13,086 bases of DNA from Elusimicrobiota bacterium (GTDB taxonomy: Bacteria; Elusimicrobiota; Elusimicrobia; 2-02-FULL-39-32), in assembly GCA_023249835.1 (NCBI GenBank), contig JAHFBY010000006.1:1-13086 (forward strand). The letters run 5' to 3'. The position numbers and the translations under genes were made by a program. Position 1 is the stretch's first letter; each line of letters opens with the position of its first letter. This document shows, one piece after another, positions 12,563 to 13,086 of this stretch. The notes beneath the pieces are model-generated. The model was given only the letters and a program-made list of their open reading frames with translations, was not told the DNA's origin and did no database searches.

Positions 12563-13086
12563 TCAAGGTTTATGAATATAACTCAACGGCTGCTTTTGAA
12601 TTTCATTTAAATTGCTCTTTATCCACTCAATTGTTTCGGTAACGCCTTCTTCCAAACTTATCTTACCCTGCCAACCCAATGTTTCCTGCGCCTTTGCGCT
12701 GTCCAACAAATAAGCGGAATCTTTACCTAACTGCTCTTGGGCAACTTCTACATGATCGGCAAAAGAAACGCCCAGCTTCTCAGCTATCATTTGAACCAAA
12801 TACAATATGGAGATATTCCTAGGGGTGGAAAAATGATAAATTTCGCCGGGCGGGGCTTTACGCGCCACTAAGAGAGTGCCCTCCACAACGTCGCGAATGT
12901 GCACAAATGAGCGGACCGATTTTCCACCCCCGTGCAACTCAAGTTTTTTGTTGGTTAAAAAATAAAGTATGGTTCGGGGAATAATACGGTAAAGCTGTTG
13001 GCCCGGTCCATAAACGTTGGCCGCGCGCGTAAAAACCACGGGAAAATTATACGTTTTAAAAAACGCCATTAAATTCATATCGCAAG
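12563..13086 (-). CDS. Extended SDR: NAD-dependent sugar-nucleotide epimerase/dehydratase, C-terminal part (5' end outside window)
   Basis: The minus-strand frame stays open to base 13086, so the gene starts beyond the right edge; about 174 residues and the stop are present. The visible part starts just after where the catalytic YxxxK should lie (CDMNLMAFFKTY). RAANVYGPGQQLYRIIPR follows, then KLELHGGGKSVRSFVHIRDV, the classical substrate-binding region of dTDP-glucose 4,6-dehydratases and UDP-sugar epimerases. The C-terminal helix region has GWQGKISLEEGVTETIEWIK. The ATG at 13078 is internal, not the start. Such enzymes make 4-keto-6-deoxy or epimerised nucleotide sugars, which the RmlD-like reductase or glycosyltransferases of this set could use (inference). 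The Rossmann half is not visible, so dehydratase and epimerase cannot be told apart. Confidence 0.85.
   Translation of the reverse strand, partial: CDMNLMAFFKTYNFPVVFTRAANVYGPGQQLYRIIPRTILYFLTNKKLELHGGGKSVRSFVHIRDVVEGTLLVARKAPPGEIYHFSTPRNISILYLVQMIAEKLGVSFADHVEVAQEQLGKDSAYLLDSAKAQETLGWQGKISLEEGVTETIEWIKSNLNEIQKQPLSYIHKP

Noticed and set aside
1..13086. tRNA, rRNA, CRISPR array, insertion sequence or integrase
   Set aside because: I looked for tRNA-like cloverleaf ends, regularly spaced repeats, transposase motifs and terminal repeats and saw none; the window is filled by protein genes.

Overview
This is a stretch of bacterial chromosome dominated by surface-glycan genes: fourteen complete or nearly complete genes plus a fragment at each edge are packed with almost no intergenic space. 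The content is typical of an O-antigen, capsule or exopolysaccharide locus: two family-2 glycosyltransferases, a GHMP sugar kinase resembling heptose-7-phosphate kinases, short-chain and extended SDR enzymes, a Wzx-type flippase, a GT39/PMT-like membrane glycosyltransferase, a WbuC-type cupin, a radical SAM/SPASM enzyme, a phytanoyl-CoA-dioxygenase-like oxygenase and an APH/choline-kinase-fold phosphotransferase. I cannot assign a species. Base composition is moderate (roughly mid-forties percent G+C by eye) and most starts lack a clear Shine-Dalgarno sequence. A heptose-kinase-like gene next to a flippase would suit a diderm (Gram-negative type) bacterium, possibly from a poorly cultured phylum, but that is inference.

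Layout. Positions 1-411 hold the end of an unrelated Sel1-repeat gene. Positions 412-545 are a 134-base gap with a strong inverted repeat and a TATAAT box. From 546 to 5582 six plus-strand genes form a compact operon: GT2, GHMP kinase, SDR, two small paralogous membrane proteins with a winged-helix-like tail, and the flippase. Their spacings run from 4-base ATGA overlaps to 12 bases. Only 8 bases separate the flippase stop from the stop of the convergent minus-strand set. Reading from right to left, that set is: an extended SDR (cut by the window edge), the PhyH-like oxygenase, the APH-fold phosphotransferase, and a GT2; then a 100-base gap with a possible promoter; then an RmlD-like reductase and the WbuC cupin; then a 70-base gap with a near-consensus promoter; then the radical SAM enzyme and the GT39-like transferase.

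How the parts may work together (inference). The first GT2 resembles the dolichyl/polyprenyl-phosphate sugar synthases (DPM1/ALG5 type), which make lipid-linked monosaccharides. The GT39-like integral membrane protein is of the class that uses such donors on the outer face of the membrane. The GHMP kinase, the SDRs and the radical SAM enzyme would make or alter sugars, the flippase would export lipid-linked units, and the PhyH-APH-GT2 cluster looks like a glycan-decoration module. The least explained element is the pair of equal-length (174-residue) three-helix membrane proteins with winged-helix-like C-termini immediately before the flippase; they are the best candidates for something undescribed.
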